A stretch of 64,000 bases of DNA from Chitinophaga sp. CB10 (GCA_001870995.2 MLAV02000004.1:310001-374000), one strand, 5' to 3'; shown: positions 1 to 9,360, counted from the stretch's first letter. Numbers and translations are program-made. The notes: generated by a model not told the origin, from the sequence alone.

Positions 1-1033
1 AGTTTTCCAGCGATTGCACCACGTTCAGTTTCACCTGCTGGTCGATCAGCTGCTTGCGGGAATCGCCGCTGCCGGCTACCAGTTGCTTGGCCTGTTCGCT
101 GATATCGGCCAGCTGGTTGGCTTCCTTGAAGCGCTGGATGTTCTTTTCCACGCCGGAGAGCTCCCCGGTAACGATGCCGAGGCGGGTATCGATAAAGGCG
201 ATGGTACTGTCGGCAATGCGGTTTTTATCATCCACACTGGCACGCATATACGCGTCTATGAGCCTGTTGAGTACCAGTTCCCCTTTCTTCGGGATGGAAG
301 AGGACAGGGAGAGATCAATGGTGCTTACCTGTTTGTTCGGGATGCCTGCTTCCAGCTGGCGCTGATAGTCCGCCACGGTTTTGTCCACCGGGCTTACTTC
401 CACGGTATATTCATTGTGGTCCAGCGCAAAGGCGGCGTTACGGTCTACCCGCACGAGGCCGGAGGTTACCTGCATGGTATCCCCCCAGGCGGCATGCCGG
501 CTCCACTGCGGCGTACTGAGCAGGAAGCTGTCTTTCCCCAGCGGTTTAAGCGTATAGTTAGCCACGGCCACGCTGTCTTTCAACGAAAGCCAGTTCATGG
601 TGAAAGGCACGTTGCCGAATAATTCCGTTTTTTTGAGCCTGCCCTCAATGAGGTACCGCACGTTGAGGTGCAGGTCTTTCACCACCTTTTCCATCAGGGA
701 GCGGGAGGTGATAATCTCGAGTTCATTATCAACGCTGCTCTTGTTGTTAAACATTTCCATCTGCTGAAGGATTTCAGCGCCGGGAATATCCGTGCCTTTG
801 GCCTGGTCTTCCACGAGTATTTTGGCGTTGATCTTATATCCCGGCGAGGCGTAGCGCAGATAAATGAATCCCAGAGCGCAGGTGAGGATCACGCTGAGCA
901 GGAACCAGTACCACGACCTTGCCAGGCGGTCCAGCAGTTTACGCAGATCGAAAGAGGCTTCCGGCTGGGAGGCATGGCCGTTGCCATTTACCTGGTACTT
1001 CCCGTTGAATGATTGATATTTATTCTCCTGCAT
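1..1033 (-). CDS. Wzz/Wzc-type polysaccharide chain-length determinant (partial, 3' end outside window)
   Basis: I translated this frame from the ATG at 1033 to the window edge; it stays open for 344 codons. The start reads MQENKYQSFNGKYQ. One transmembrane segment follows at about residues 40-60 (WYWFLLSVILTCALGFIYL), then a long periplasmic stretch with the Wzz-like segments KINAKILVEDQ and SSVDNELEIITSRSLMEKVV. Known members of this family sit in the inner membrane and set polysaccharide length, and many carry a C-terminal BY-kinase domain. That part would lie beyond position 1, so kinase activity cannot be judged. The gene follows the Wza-type gene by 9 bp, the usual export-operon order. 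The family call is firm; the subtype is not. Confidence 0.85.
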   Translation of the reverse strand, partial: MQENKYQSFNGKYQVNGNGHASQPEASFDLRKLLDRLARSWYWFLLSVILTCALGFIYLRYASPGYKINAKILVEDQAKGTDIPGAEILQQMEMFNNKSSVDNELEIITSRSLMEKVVKDLHLNVRYLIEGRLKKTELFGNVPFTMNWLSLKDSVAVANYTLKPLGKDSFLLSTPQWSRHAAWGDTMQVTSGLVRVDRNAAFALDHNEYTVEVSPVDKTVADYQRQLEAGIPNKQVSTIDLSLSSSIPKKGELVLNRLIDAYMRASVDDKNRIADSTIAFIDTRLGIVTGELSGVEKNIQRFKEANQLADISEQAKQLVAGSGDSRKQLIDQQVKLNVVQSLEN

Positions 1034-1042
1034 GGTAAATGA

Positions 1043-1837
1043 TTAAAAGTTAATCCTGGATGCCACTACAATCAGCAGCGACAGTACAGAGGCCATTATT
1101 GAAATACGTTTCACCTGCTGCATATCTGTGGAGGCCACTTTATTTTTATTGGGCTCTACATATATCACATCTCCCTGACGCAGATAGAAGTAAGGGGAAG
1201 TGAACAGGTTGCTGTTGTTAAGGTCAAAGCGAACGAATTCCTTTTTGCCATCATTTTCCCTGATGAGGAGTACGTTCTCGCGTTTGCCGTAGATGGTGAG
1301 GTCCCCTGCCATGCCCAGCGCGTCCAGTAAGGTTACCTTTTCGTTAGGCATGATGTAGGAGGATGGTTTGGTTACCTCTCCCAGTACAGTTACTTTAAAG
1401 TTGGCGAAGCGTACGTTTACCACCGGATCTTTATAGTAGGTGGCGGCTTTAGCCTGGATTTCGTCCCTTACCGCATCGGTGGATTTACCTTTTACCTGTA
1501 GTTTGCCTATCATGGGGAGGGAGATGTTGCCGTCCTTATCCACGAGGTAACCGTTGATGGTGGTCACCGGCGTTCCGGCGGGCGCAAGGCCGGGTTGCGT
1601 CTGGCCCTGCTGGTTGAGCATGGCCGTCGCGTTCGGGTCGAGCGTTTGGATGGTCACCTGGAGGATATCATCCACCTGGATGGCAGGAGTTTTATAGATA
1701 GCCTGGGTGACTTCCGTATTTTTTAGTGTATCTGACAGATCCTTGAAATAAGTAATGTTTTTGGGTGTGCTGCAGGCAAACATGCCAAAGGAGGCCAGTA
1801 GCAGCAGCCAGTACAGAGATCTGTACCTGGGCTGCAT
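1043..1837 (-). CDS. Wza-like polysaccharide export outer-membrane lipoprotein
   Basis: The protein begins MQPRYRSLYWLLLLASFGMF followed by Cys22, a lipoprotein signal with a lipobox-like MFAC. Next come a poly-export domain (VDDILQVTIQTLDPNATAML) and SLBB-like segments (INGYLVDKDGNISLPMIGKL, then FKVTVLGEVTKPSSYIMPNE). A hydrophobic C-terminal helix (SIMASVLSLLIVVASRINF) resembles the membrane-anchored tail of Bacteroidota Wza homologues. An in-frame ATG at 1876 would add 13 residues; I prefer 1837 because it puts the signal peptide at the N-terminus. It should form the outer-membrane exit channel for the polysaccharide, with the co-polymerase encoded 9 bp downstream and the dehydratase gene 83 bp upstream. 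Confidence 0.9.
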   Translation of the reverse strand: MQPRYRSLYWLLLLASFGMFACSTPKNITYFKDLSDTLKNTEVTQAIYKTPAIQVDDILQVTIQTLDPNATAMLNQQGQTQPGLAPAGTPVTTINGYLVDKDGNISLPMIGKLQVKGKSTDAVRDEIQAKAATYYKDPVVNVRFANFKVTVLGEVTKPSSYIMPNEKVTLLDALGMAGDLTIYGKRENVLLIRENDGKKEFVRFDLNNSNLFTSPYFYLRQGDVIYVEPNKNKVASTDMQQVKRISIMASVLSLLIVVASRINF

Positions 1838-1920
1838 TGCATCTGTCCGTTTTTCGTTTGTTACAATCATAATCACTATTCAATTTTTATATAGGCGTTA
1901 ACGTTAGCGTCCGCCGGTGT

Positions 1921-3867
1921 TTACATCGTAATGGTCCCTTTGTCCAACTCTTCGTAGGAGGAGTTTTTGCTGATAAATTCGGGCACCAGTTTTTTCATGC
2001 GGGCCACGGTTGGCATGAGGTAATGCTTGCGCGCGGCGGCGATGAGGTCTTCCACTTCCTTGTTTACCACCAGGAAATCGTAGGTACGCACTTTGGCGAT
2101 CATGATTTTTTCGTGGTAGGTAGGCATGGTGTTCTCTGCGTTGTTCAGCAGTTCCTCATAGAGTTTTTCGCCCGGGCGCAGGCCGGTGTACACGATCTGT
2201 ATGTCTTTACCGGGTTCTTTACCGGCCATACGGATCATCTTGCGGGCCAGGTCGGCAATTTTCATGGGCTTGCCCATATCGAACACGAATATCTCCCCGC
2301 CCTGCCCCATGGAGCCTGCTTCCAGCACGAGCTGGCAGGCTTCGGGTATGGTCATGAAATAGCGGGTGATTTCCGGATGCGTTACGGTAAGCGGGCCGCC
2401 TTTTTCCAGTTGTTGTTTGAAACGTGGAATTACAGATCCGTTGGAACCAAGCACGTTGCCAAAACGGGTGGTGATGAAGCGGGTCGGCGGATGGCCGTAA
2501 ACAGGCCCCGGCCGCTGAAATTGTTCGTTGAGGTAATTATTATAGGATTGAGAGAAGATTTCCGCGATGCGTTTGGAAGCCCCCATCACGTTGGTAGGGT
2601 TCACTGCTTTATCCGTACTTACCATCACGAACTTCTCCACGCCGTATTCTACGGACAGCTCCGCTACCACTTTCGTACCCAGCACGTTATTGATGACGGC
2701 GATGGAAGGATTCTTTTCCATCATCGGCACATGTTTATACGCGGCGGCATGGTACACGATCGCGGGTGCATAGATGTCGAACAGCTGCTGCATACGCGTG
2801 CTGTCGCACACATTCCCGATAAACGGAATGATCTGCACATTGCCGCTCTTTTCAGCCAGTTCCAGTTCGAGTTCATGCAGCGGGGATTCTGCTTTATCGC
2901 AGAGTACGATCAGGGCCGGTTCATATTTCACCAGCTGCCTTACGATCTCGCTGCCAATGGAACCGGCCGCGCCGGTTACCAGTACATTCTTTCCTTTCAG
3001 CTCTTCGCTGATACGGGGGTTGCGTATTTTGATTTCCGCCCTTTCGAGCAGGTCCTCGATATTAATATCTTTCAACTGTACACTATTATTTACTACACCA
3101 TCTATCCACTGGCTTACGGGCACTACTTTCTGCACTTTCACGTCCAGCGTCATGCAGGCATCCACGAGTTCGTTTAGCCGTGAGGGTTCTATATCTTCTT
3201 CCGGGATCAACAAGGTATCAATGCCGGTTTGTTTCACCATGCGTTGTAATTGTACGGACTCCGCACCATATATCGGCAGGCCTTCCATAGACTTGCCTGC
3301 ATGCGCCGGGTTATCCGCCAGAAAGGCCACCACGCGGATTTCCGAAGCGGGGTCTTCCGACAATGCCTTCCGCAGCAACAGACCGGTAGGACCTGTATAA
3401 TAAATGGCCGCTCTAACGTTATTGCGTGAACGCAGCAGGGAGTAATAGCGGAAAGTCCACTTTACGAGCAGGCGGTACGACAATAAAGCGAATGTGCTGA
3501 TAAAGAAATAGATCAGTATGATGGATAGCGGAAAAATATTGAACGCAGCGTACTGCGTGTACACGACACCGATAGTGTAGAGGATGGCGCTGCCTAAGAG
3601 ATTCATGCCCGCGATGTGGCTGATATCAGCCATCCCGGTATGTCTTACAATGCCTCTGTATGTCCGCAGGGACAGCGATAACAGGAGATTCACTCCCAGC
3701 ACCAGCAAAGAGATTTGCGCAATCGGATAATGCGCAATGTCATTCATATCAAAATTCAGCCTGAGTAAAAAGGCGAGATTGATAGCGAGGATAGAACACC
3801 CTAAGTCCAGGATCAGAATGAGCCATGACGGGGTGATCCATGATGTTTTCCGCACCATAGGTTTCAA
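1921..3867 (-). CDS. CapD/WbpM-family UDP-sugar 4,6-dehydratase/epimerase
   Basis: This 648-residue protein has four or five N-terminal transmembrane helices (about residues 11-135), a CoA-binding-like linker, and a C-terminal short-chain dehydrogenase domain. The nucleotide-binding motif TGAAGSIGS is at residues 298-306. The catalytic region reads VSTDKAVNPTNVMGASKR: Met428 takes the place of the usual Tyr, with Lys432, the substitution known in WbpM/CapD-type 4,6-dehydratases. It likely converts UDP-GlcNAc to the 4-keto-6-deoxy sugar that starts synthesis of deoxy-amino-sugar units for an envelope polysaccharide. It is the first gene of the visible polysaccharide operon. The exact substrate is inferred from family only. 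Confidence 0.9.
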   Translation of the reverse strand: MKPMVRKTSWITPSWLILILDLGCSILAINLAFLLRLNFDMNDIAHYPIAQISLLVLGVNLLLSLSLRTYRGIVRHTGMADISHIAGMNLLGSAILYTIGVVYTQYAAFNIFPLSIILIYFFISTFALLSYRLLVKWTFRYYSLLRSRNNVRAAIYYTGPTGLLLRKALSEDPASEIRVVAFLADNPAHAGKSMEGLPIYGAESVQLQRMVKQTGIDTLLIPEEDIEPSRLNELVDACMTLDVKVQKVVPVSQWIDGVVNNSVQLKDINIEDLLERAEIKIRNPRISEELKGKNVLVTGAAGSIGSEIVRQLVKYEPALIVLCDKAESPLHELELELAEKSGNVQIIPFIGNVCDSTRMQQLFDIYAPAIVYHAAAYKHVPMMEKNPSIAVINNVLGTKVVAELSVEYGVEKFVMVSTDKAVNPTNVMGASKRIAEIFSQSYNNYLNEQFQRPGPVYGHPPTRFITTRFGNVLGSNGSVIPRFKQQLEKGGPLTVTHPEITRYFMTIPEACQLVLEAGSMGQGGEIFVFDMGKPMKIADLARKMIRMAGKEPGKDIQIVYTGLRPGEKLYEELLNNAENTMPTYHEKIMIAKVRTYDFLVVNKEVEDLIAAARKHYLMPTVARMKKLVPEFISKNSSYEELDKGTITM

Positions 3868-4354
3868 TAATAAGATATGGTTATATAATATTCTCTCCGT
3901 TCAGTCCATTATACAGCCGCTGGTGGAAGGCTTTCATAGAGGCCATCGTTGTATGGACTAAACAAGTTAACAAATTTGCATTCCTACGTTTCGAATTTGT
4001 TTTCGGTTTTCAATAGTGAATGCAAAGTAGAAAATAAAATCTAAAACTCTATCAACGAAACGGAAAATTAATATGTAATTTCTTTAATTGATGTTTACAT
4101 CTCTCTACAGTCCGCTCTGGTAGCTGATCTAAAGTTGTGTTGCGATACATGGTCTTTCAATTTTTCTGGTTAGCAAATGCTGATGATATGGTCTAACGAC
4201 TTGAATCACTTAGTTCGATATGGTTTTTTCTCAAAGCACTGAGTAGGAACAAACATTATACCAACAAATGGAGAGAGGGGATATTTTTTTGATAATATTA
4301 AACGCCGCGATCGCAACGTTTAATATTATCAAAAATAAAACAGCTATTACTTCA
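3868..4354. other. AT-rich gene-free region upstream of the polysaccharide operon
   Basis: No credible gene is visible on either strand. The region is much richer in A/T than its flanks. It holds the 5' region of the polysaccharide operon on the right-to-left side, a weak 7-bp inverted repeat (AGTCCAT at 3903-3909 with ATGGACT at 3953-3959), and a perfect 19-bp inverted repeat near the lutC end, listed separately. I did not find a clear TAnnTTTG promoter element here. Confidence 0.6.
4286..4335. repeat. Perfect 19-bp inverted repeat downstream of lutC
   Basis: The arms are TTTTTGATAATATTAAACG at 4286-4304 and its exact reverse complement at 4317-4335. The 12-nt loop contains the palindrome GCGATCGC (4307-4314). 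It lies 19 bp beyond the lutC stop. The stem is AT-rich and has no T-tract on the lut (minus) strand after the hairpin, so it is not a textbook terminator. It may stabilise or terminate the lut mRNA, bind a protein, or be the remnant of a small mobile element. Confidence 0.75.
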
Positions 4355-4924
4355 TCACGGGGTAACCAGTACCAGCAAGCTTTTCGCGCCATGTGCGCCA
4401 AGTACGAGGGATTGTTCTATGTCCGCTGTTTTGGATGGACCTGCAATAAAAACACCGAAGCCTGTTTCGGGTCCGCCTATTTTTTTGTAGGCTTCATGCA
4501 TGGTAGGTAATATATTTTTTTGGGAGATGATAAGCACGAGATGCTGTGTAATGAACGGCAGGGCGCGCACTTTCATTTCACGCTCCGATAACCATATGGC
4601 TCCGTTTTCGGCCACAGCCAGCTGACCCGGAACCAGCGCGACGTCCACATCTTCCAGGAGATGAGGATCTTCGTTTATCCATTCCTGTTGTATGGCTGTC
4701 CTCGCATCCAACGTTCTTTTTCTTTCAGGGAGATGTTTATCCAATGCGCGGATAATATCTTCTTCCCCGTTTACTTCTTCCACCACGGCGCCCAATCCTT
4801 CTACCACCCGCTTATAATCTTCGAAGGCTCCGGGCATATCCGACAAGCCTTCCAGCGAAGGCAACGGGGATGACTCCGGTTGATTCTTTTTAACTGCGTT
4901 TAATATATTATCCCTGCTGCTCAT
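4355..4924 (-). CDS. lutC: LutC/YkgG-type lactate utilisation protein (LUD domain)
   Basis: A 189-residue cytosolic protein with a single LUD domain. It is recognisable by VDVALVPGQLAVAENGAIWL near the middle and the C-terminal GVFIAGPSKTADIEQSLVLG, which is highly characteristic of LutC. In Bacillus and other bacteria LutA, LutB and LutC together oxidise L-lactate to pyruvate. Its start overlaps the end of lutB by 17 nt, indicating translational coupling. It is the last gene of the operon. No lactate permease is adjacent, so uptake must depend on another locus. Confidence 0.92.
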   Translation of the reverse strand: MSSRDNILNAVKKNQPESSPLPSLEGLSDMPGAFEDYKRVVEGLGAVVEEVNGEEDIIRALDKHLPERKRTLDARTAIQQEWINEDPHLLEDVDVALVPGQLAVAENGAIWLSEREMKVRALPFITQHLVLIISQKNILPTMHEAYKKIGGPETGFGVFIAGPSKTADIEQSLVLGAHGAKSLLVLVTP

Positions 4925-6296
4925 CTTTATTATTTTTTGCGTACCATTCGGAGAAAGACATTTTCGGCGGCGCCGGCATATCTCTTTGTTTATACCATGG
5001 ATTGAATCCGTTGTTAACCATTCCCGGCATGGCTTTCAGCACCCAGCGTCCCATCTTGCCGGCGATTTTAAAGGTAGCCGGCGAAGATAATACGGCGGTC
5101 ATTGCCTTCATGCCCATTTTTTTCCCGGTAGCGGCATAACCTTCCTGCACAATCACCTGCCGCCATTTATATAACTGCGTATGAATATCGATCTTAACCG
5201 GGCAAACATTGCTACAGGAGCCACAAAGTGTGGATGCGAACGGTAAATCCGCATAGTCTTTCATGTCCAGGTTCGGCGCCAGGATGGAACCGATTGGCCC
5301 TGCCACCGCCGTGTGATAGCTATGCCCGCCGCTGCGGCGATACACCGGGCAGGTATTCATACAGGCGCCGCACCGGATACATTTCAGGCTGTTCCTGAAA
5401 TCTTCGCGGCCCAGCTGCCGGGAGCGGCCATTATCCACCAATACAATATGCAGCTCCTGCCCTTCCCGCGGCTGGCGGAAATGGCTGCTGTACGTAGTGA
5501 TGGGCTGCCCCGTAGCGCTGCGCGCCAGTAAGCGCAGGAATACGCCGAGGTGCTCCCTTTTCGGTATGATCTTCTCGATGCCCATGCAGGCGATATGCAC
5601 TTTGGCCAGGTGAGCGCCCATATCGGCATTCCCTTCATTGGTGCATACCACCATCTCCCCGGTTTCCGCTACGGCGAAGTTGACCCCGGTGATCGCTGCA
5701 TCTGCCTGCAGGAATTCCTGGCGCAAATGCATGCGCGCGGCCGCGGTCAGGAATTGCGGATCTGCATTGCCGGCAGGCGTTCCCAGGTGTTCATGGAACA
5801 AATCCCCAATCTCTTCCTTCTTTTTATGAATACAGGGCAGCACGATGTGGCTGGGCGGTTCTTTCGCCAGCTGCACAATGCGCTCGCCCAGGTCCGTATC
5901 GATAACATCGATGCCGTGGGCTTCCAGGTGCGGATTAAGATGACATTCCTCCGTGAGCATGGACTTACTTTTCACCAGTCGCTTCACCTGGTGCTTTTGC
6001 AGGATGTCCAGCACGATGCGGTTATGCGCTTCAGCATCCGCGGCCCAGTGCACGGTAGCGCCGTTGGCGATGGCCTGCTGTTCGAACTCCACGAGGTAGT
6101 CGTACAGGTTACCGAGGGCATGTCTTTTTATATCGGAAGCGGCCTGCCGGAGCTGTTCCCAGCCATTTACCGACCAGGCCATGCGGTCGCGTTTTTTTCT
6201 TACCCACCACAAAGTTTCGTCATGCCAGTTGACCCGGGGTTCGTTTTCGTTGAACTTGCCGGCCAGCGTGGCGTGATCAGACGTATGACTGTTCAT
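4908..6296 (-). CDS. lutB: LutB/YkgF-type iron-sulfur protein of lactate oxidation
   Basis: 462 residues. An N-terminal LUD domain (KSKSMLTEECHLNPHLEAHG, then DIDTDLGERIVQL-like segments) is followed by two 4Fe-4S motifs: Cys306/309/312/316 in CIRCGACMNTCP and Cys358/361/365 in CGSCSNVCP. A C-terminal LutB-type tail contains NPWYKQRDMPAPPKMSFSEWY. This is the electron-transfer subunit of the LutABC complex. The start codon shares one base with the lutA stop (TGATG), so the two genes are translationally coupled. Length and motif order match the family. Confidence 0.94.
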   Translation of the reverse strand: MNSHTSDHATLAGKFNENEPRVNWHDETLWWVRKKRDRMAWSVNGWEQLRQAASDIKRHALGNLYDYLVEFEQQAIANGATVHWAADAEAHNRIVLDILQKHQVKRLVKSKSMLTEECHLNPHLEAHGIDVIDTDLGERIVQLAKEPPSHIVLPCIHKKKEEIGDLFHEHLGTPAGNADPQFLTAAARMHLRQEFLQADAAITGVNFAVAETGEMVVCTNEGNADMGAHLAKVHIACMGIEKIIPKREHLGVFLRLLARSATGQPITTYSSHFRQPREGQELHIVLVDNGRSRQLGREDFRNSLKCIRCGACMNTCPVYRRSGGHSYHTAVAGPIGSILAPNLDMKDYADLPFASTLCGSCSNVCPVKIDIHTQLYKWRQVIVQEGYAATGKKMGMKAMTAVLSSPATFKIAGKMGRWVLKAMPGMVNNGFNPWYKQRDMPAPPKMSFSEWYAKNNKDEQQG

Positions 6297-7033
6297 CAGA
6301 TAGTATTGTTAAGGATTTCAGCGATATGCATTACGCGCAGCGGTTGCTTGCGGCGGTTGATAATGCCTTCCAGGTGCATGAGGCAGCTCACGTCCGTACC
6401 GGTGATCACTTCCGCTTCGTGCTTTACGTGATCGGCTACACGGTCGACCCCCATTTTTACGGACACGGCTTCCTCCGCTACGCAGAAGGTGCCGCCAAAG
6501 CCGCAGCACTCGTCCTTACGGTCGAGTTCCACCAGCTCCAGGCCTTCCACCATGCTGAGCAGCTGCCCGGGCTTGGAATAAGGCTGGTCCACCAGCTCGC
6601 TCATCTGCGCGAGGTGCAGGCCGCGCTGCCCGTGGCAGCTCTGGTGCAGGCCTACTTTATGCGGGAAACGGGCAGACAGGGATTGTACTTTGAGTACGTC
6701 CGTGAGGAATTCAGTCAGTTCGTACACGCGCTGACGTATGTGGGTAGCTGCGTCTTCCCTTGCCGGCTCGTGCAAATGCTCTTTAATATGGAGCACGCAG
6801 CTGCCGGAGGGGGCAACGATATAATCAAATCCCGAGAAGTGATCTACAAACAGGCTGTTGCAGCCGTGCGTAAGATGTTCGAAACCGGAATTGGCCATCG
6901 GCTGTCCGCAACAGGTTTGCCCTTGCGGATACGCCACCTGGCAACCCAGCTTTTGTAGTAGCTGTAACGTGGCTATGCCTACCTGCGGATAGAACTGGTC
7001 TATATAGCAGGGTATAAAAAGTCCGACTTTCAA
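6296..7033 (-). CDS. lutA: LutA/YkgE-type (Fe-S) oxidoreductase, CCG domains
   Basis: The protein carries two cysteine-rich CCG modules: QGQTCCGQPMANSGF in the first half and DRKDECCGFGGTFCV in the second, typical of LutA/GlpC-type subunits. Homologues begin close to KVGLFIPCYIDQFYP, and no ATG lies nearby. I choose the TTG at 7033, which gives (M)KVGLFIPCY. A TTG at 7075 also opens the frame, but the -7 element TAAATTTG at 7065-7058 lies between the two, which favours 7033. It is the first gene of lutABC. Confidence 0.88.
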   Translation of the reverse strand: MKVGLFIPCYIDQFYPQVGIATLQLLQKLGCQVAYPQGQTCCGQPMANSGFEHLTHGCNSLFVDHFSGFDYIVAPSGSCVLHIKEHLHEPAREDAATHIRQRVYELTEFLTDVLKVQSLSARFPHKVGLHQSCHGQRGLHLAQMSELVDQPYSKPGQLLSMVEGLELVELDRKDECCGFGGTFCVAEEAVSVKMGVDRVADHVKHEAEVITGTDVSCLMHLEGIINRRKQPLRVMHIAEILNNTI

Positions 7034-7057
7034 AATGCTTGATTTATAAGTTGTCTG

Positions 7058-7065
7058 CAAATTTA
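7058..7065 (-). promoter_or_regulatory. Candidate -7 element for lutABC
   Basis: TAAATTTG on the minus strand fits the Bacteroidota consensus TAnnTTTG and ends 24 nt before the chosen lutA TTG start. I found no convincing TTG -33 element at the expected spacing, so this is moderate support only. Confidence 0.45.
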
Positions 7066-7140
7066 GCGGGTGCAACTATAGTAAACCATGCATATTTTTA
7101 CCGGTTTCTGATTTTATATTAACATCTTTGTGGTAATATT

Positions 7141-9360
7141 TTAATCTGCCAGGGTTTCTTCCCGCTGCTTACGCTGCATGTAAGCCTGTACTGCGCGGAT
7201 TTGGGCAAAGCTGGCCGCATCCCCCGTGCGCTCCTTGATTGGCCCCGCAGCGGTTGCGCCGAGGTCCCGGATATGGTTCATAATGAGCTTCACGGTGCCT
7301 TCCGGTACAAATTTTTCCAGCTCTAACTCTCCCGCCTCTACGCATTGCGCCAGGTGCGATTCAATGGTGCTGAGGGCCAGGTTGCGCGAGGCGGCAATTT
7401 CCGCCACGGACTTCCCGCCGAGGAAGAGCTCCAGCGTGCCTTTACGGCTGCTGCCCTTTTCCACCTTGCCTTTGGTTTTGGCCAGCACTTCCGCCGCTTC
7501 CGCCTTATTGCGTTTGGCGAGGTAGTCCGTCAGGCCGGCGTTGAACTGCAGGTCCCCGTAACTACACTCCCACACCTGTGCGAGCTTGTTCCAGAAATCC
7601 GATTCCAGCGCCATCAGCTGCAGGTGGTATTTCTTGGCCTTGGCCTTCTTTACTTCCTCTATATGTTCCCGCAGGGGCAGGATCATCTCTTCATAGATAC
7701 TTTTGGTAAAGTAGCCTACGGCTTTGGTGATACGCTCCGCCAGCTGCTCCGTTTCGCCGGTTTGGGCCACTACGTCCAGCAGCTGTTTGAGCTGGTTGGT
7801 GAATTTGGCGGCTACTTCCGCCTGTTGTACGATTACGCTGGAGAGGTAGCGGGTGATTTTAAGCGCCGCGTCGAAATCCGGCAGCTTTTTATCCTCTATC
7901 CATACGGCATGGGATTTAATGAGCGACTGCATCTTGTACCAGTCGAACAGCTGCATGAGGGCATTTGCCTGGAATTTTTTACGTTCCATTTCCAGCAGTA
8001 CCACCAGTTCATTCGGTTCGCTTTCCCGGCGGGAGAATTCCACCACACGCGGGTCCGTCTTAATACTGCCAAACCCGATGCGGGAGTGCAGCACCAGGCC
8101 TTCCAGGGAGGTACAGCGGCTCAGCGCCACATACACCTGGCCGGCTGCGAAGGCGTAGCCCGCATCGATGATGGCCCTTTCAAACGTAAGCCCCTGGCTC
8201 TTATGGATGGTGATTGCCCAGGCGAGGCGGATCGGGAATTGCGTAAAGCTGCCGATTTCCTCCTCCTCGATGCTGTTTTCCTCTGCGTTGTAATGATAAC
8301 GGATATTTCGCCAGGTTTCCTTTTCCAGCTTCATCTCCTCGTGGGAGCCGGACAAAACCAGCGTGATCTCTTCATCGTCAATTTCCTTGACGGTGGCGAT
8401 CTTACCGTTGTAGTACCGGCGTGGCTGGGCGATATCGTTTTTCAGGAACATCACCTGCGCGCCTACTTTCAGTTGCAGGACCATCTCCGTCGGGAGGGCT
8501 TTATCGCTGAAATCCCCTTCTATCTTGCCTTCGAAGCGATAAAGCTTCCCTTCCATGGAATTGAGGCGGTAGGCGTTGATATCGTCCGCCTTACGGTTAT
8601 GCGTGGTGAGCACGATGTACTCCCCGTCTTCCCCGGTAAACTCCGGCTGGTAGTACCCATTGAGCAGCTGCAGGTCCTGTGCTTCCACTTCGTTGTTGCG
8701 GATGCGGTTCAGCACATCGATGAAGACCTGCTCGTTTTGCCGGTATATTTTCTTCAGCTCGATGTACAGCGGGGTTTCGTTTTCCAGCGCTTTCGCATCG
8801 AAGAAGAAGGGAGAATTATAGTATTGGGAAAGCAGCGCCCATTCATCTTCCGGGATCACGGGCGGCAACTGGTACAGATCCCCGATGAAGAGCACCTGCA
8901 CTCCGCCAAACGGCTGCAGCGGCTTGTTCCGGAAATGCCGCAGGATCTGGTCAATCGCGTCCAGCATGTCGCAACGCACCATACTCACCTCATCGATGAT
9001 GAGGAGTTCCAGTTCCTGCAGGAGCGACTTCTTATCGTTCGTAAACCGGATGTTGCGGAAAAGCGAATGCCTGTCCGTACTGCTCACCCCATCGTCCGAA
9101 AAGCCTCTTTTCGTACCCGGGATATACGGGCCGAAAGGCAGCTGGAAGAAAGAGTGCATAGTCACACCGCCCGCATTGATGGCGGCTACACCGGTAGGTG
9201 CAACGATCACCGTGTTTTTGCGGGAATGTTCTTTTATATATTTCAGAAATGTAGTCTTTCCTGTACCTGCCTTACCTGTCAGGAAGATATGGCGGTTGGT
9301 CTGGTTAACAAAATCTGCCGCCAGGTGAAAGATGACATTTGCGCTATCTGGTTGGGCCAT
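7141..9360 (-). CDS. PIF1-like helicase with C-terminal helix-turn-helix domain
   Basis: 739 residues. Walker A GKAGTGKTTF lies near residue 28 and Walker B LLIIDEVSMVRCDML near residue 123. Later helicase motifs include LTTHNRKADDINAYRL, VGAQVMFLKND and the motif-VI-like ITIHKSQGLTFERAIID...YVALSRCTSLEGL. These place it in the PIF1/RRM3-like superfamily 1 helicases. The last ~100 residues hold an HTH_40-like segment (GTLELFLGGKSVAEIAASRN), usual for Bacteroidota versions. The likely role is 5'-3' DNA unwinding in recombination or repair. It is a stand-alone gene between lutABC and the sialic-acid locus with no partner gene visible. Confidence 0.9.
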   Translation of the reverse strand: MAQPDSANVIFHLAADFVNQTNRHIFLTGKAGTGKTTFLKYIKEHSRKNTVIVAPTGVAAINAGGVTMHSFFQLPFGPYIPGTKRGFSDDGVSSTDRHSLFRNIRFTNDKKSLLQELELLIIDEVSMVRCDMLDAIDQILRHFRNKPLQPFGGVQVLFIGDLYQLPPVIPEDEWALLSQYYNSPFFFDAKALENETPLYIELKKIYRQNEQVFIDVLNRIRNNEVEAQDLQLLNGYYQPEFTGEDGEYIVLTTHNRKADDINAYRLNSMEGKLYRFEGKIEGDFSDKALPTEMVLQLKVGAQVMFLKNDIAQPRRYYNGKIATVKEIDDEEITLVLSGSHEEMKLEKETWRNIRYHYNAEENSIEEEEIGSFTQFPIRLAWAITIHKSQGLTFERAIIDAGYAFAAGQVYVALSRCTSLEGLVLHSRIGFGSIKTDPRVVEFSRRESEPNELVVLLEMERKKFQANALMQLFDWYKMQSLIKSHAVWIEDKKLPDFDAALKITRYLSSVIVQQAEVAAKFTNQLKQLLDVVAQTGETEQLAERITKAVGYFTKSIYEEMILPLREHIEEVKKAKAKKYHLQLMALESDFWNKLAQVWECSYGDLQFNAGLTDYLAKRNKAEAAEVLAKTKGKVEKGSSRKGTLELFLGGKSVAEIAASRNLALSTIESHLAQCVEAGELELEKFVPEGTVKLIMNHIRDLGATAAGPIKERTGDAASFAQIRAVQAYMQRKQREETLAD

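Noticed and set aside
3903..3959. 7-bp inverted repeat upstream of the polysaccharide operon as an operator
   Set aside because: Arms are short and 43 bp apart; chance occurrence in AT-rich DNA cannot be excluded and no regulator is nearby.
4268..4510. 80-residue plus-strand frame
   Set aside because: It runs through the perfect inverted repeat and then antisense to lutC; no credible protein features.
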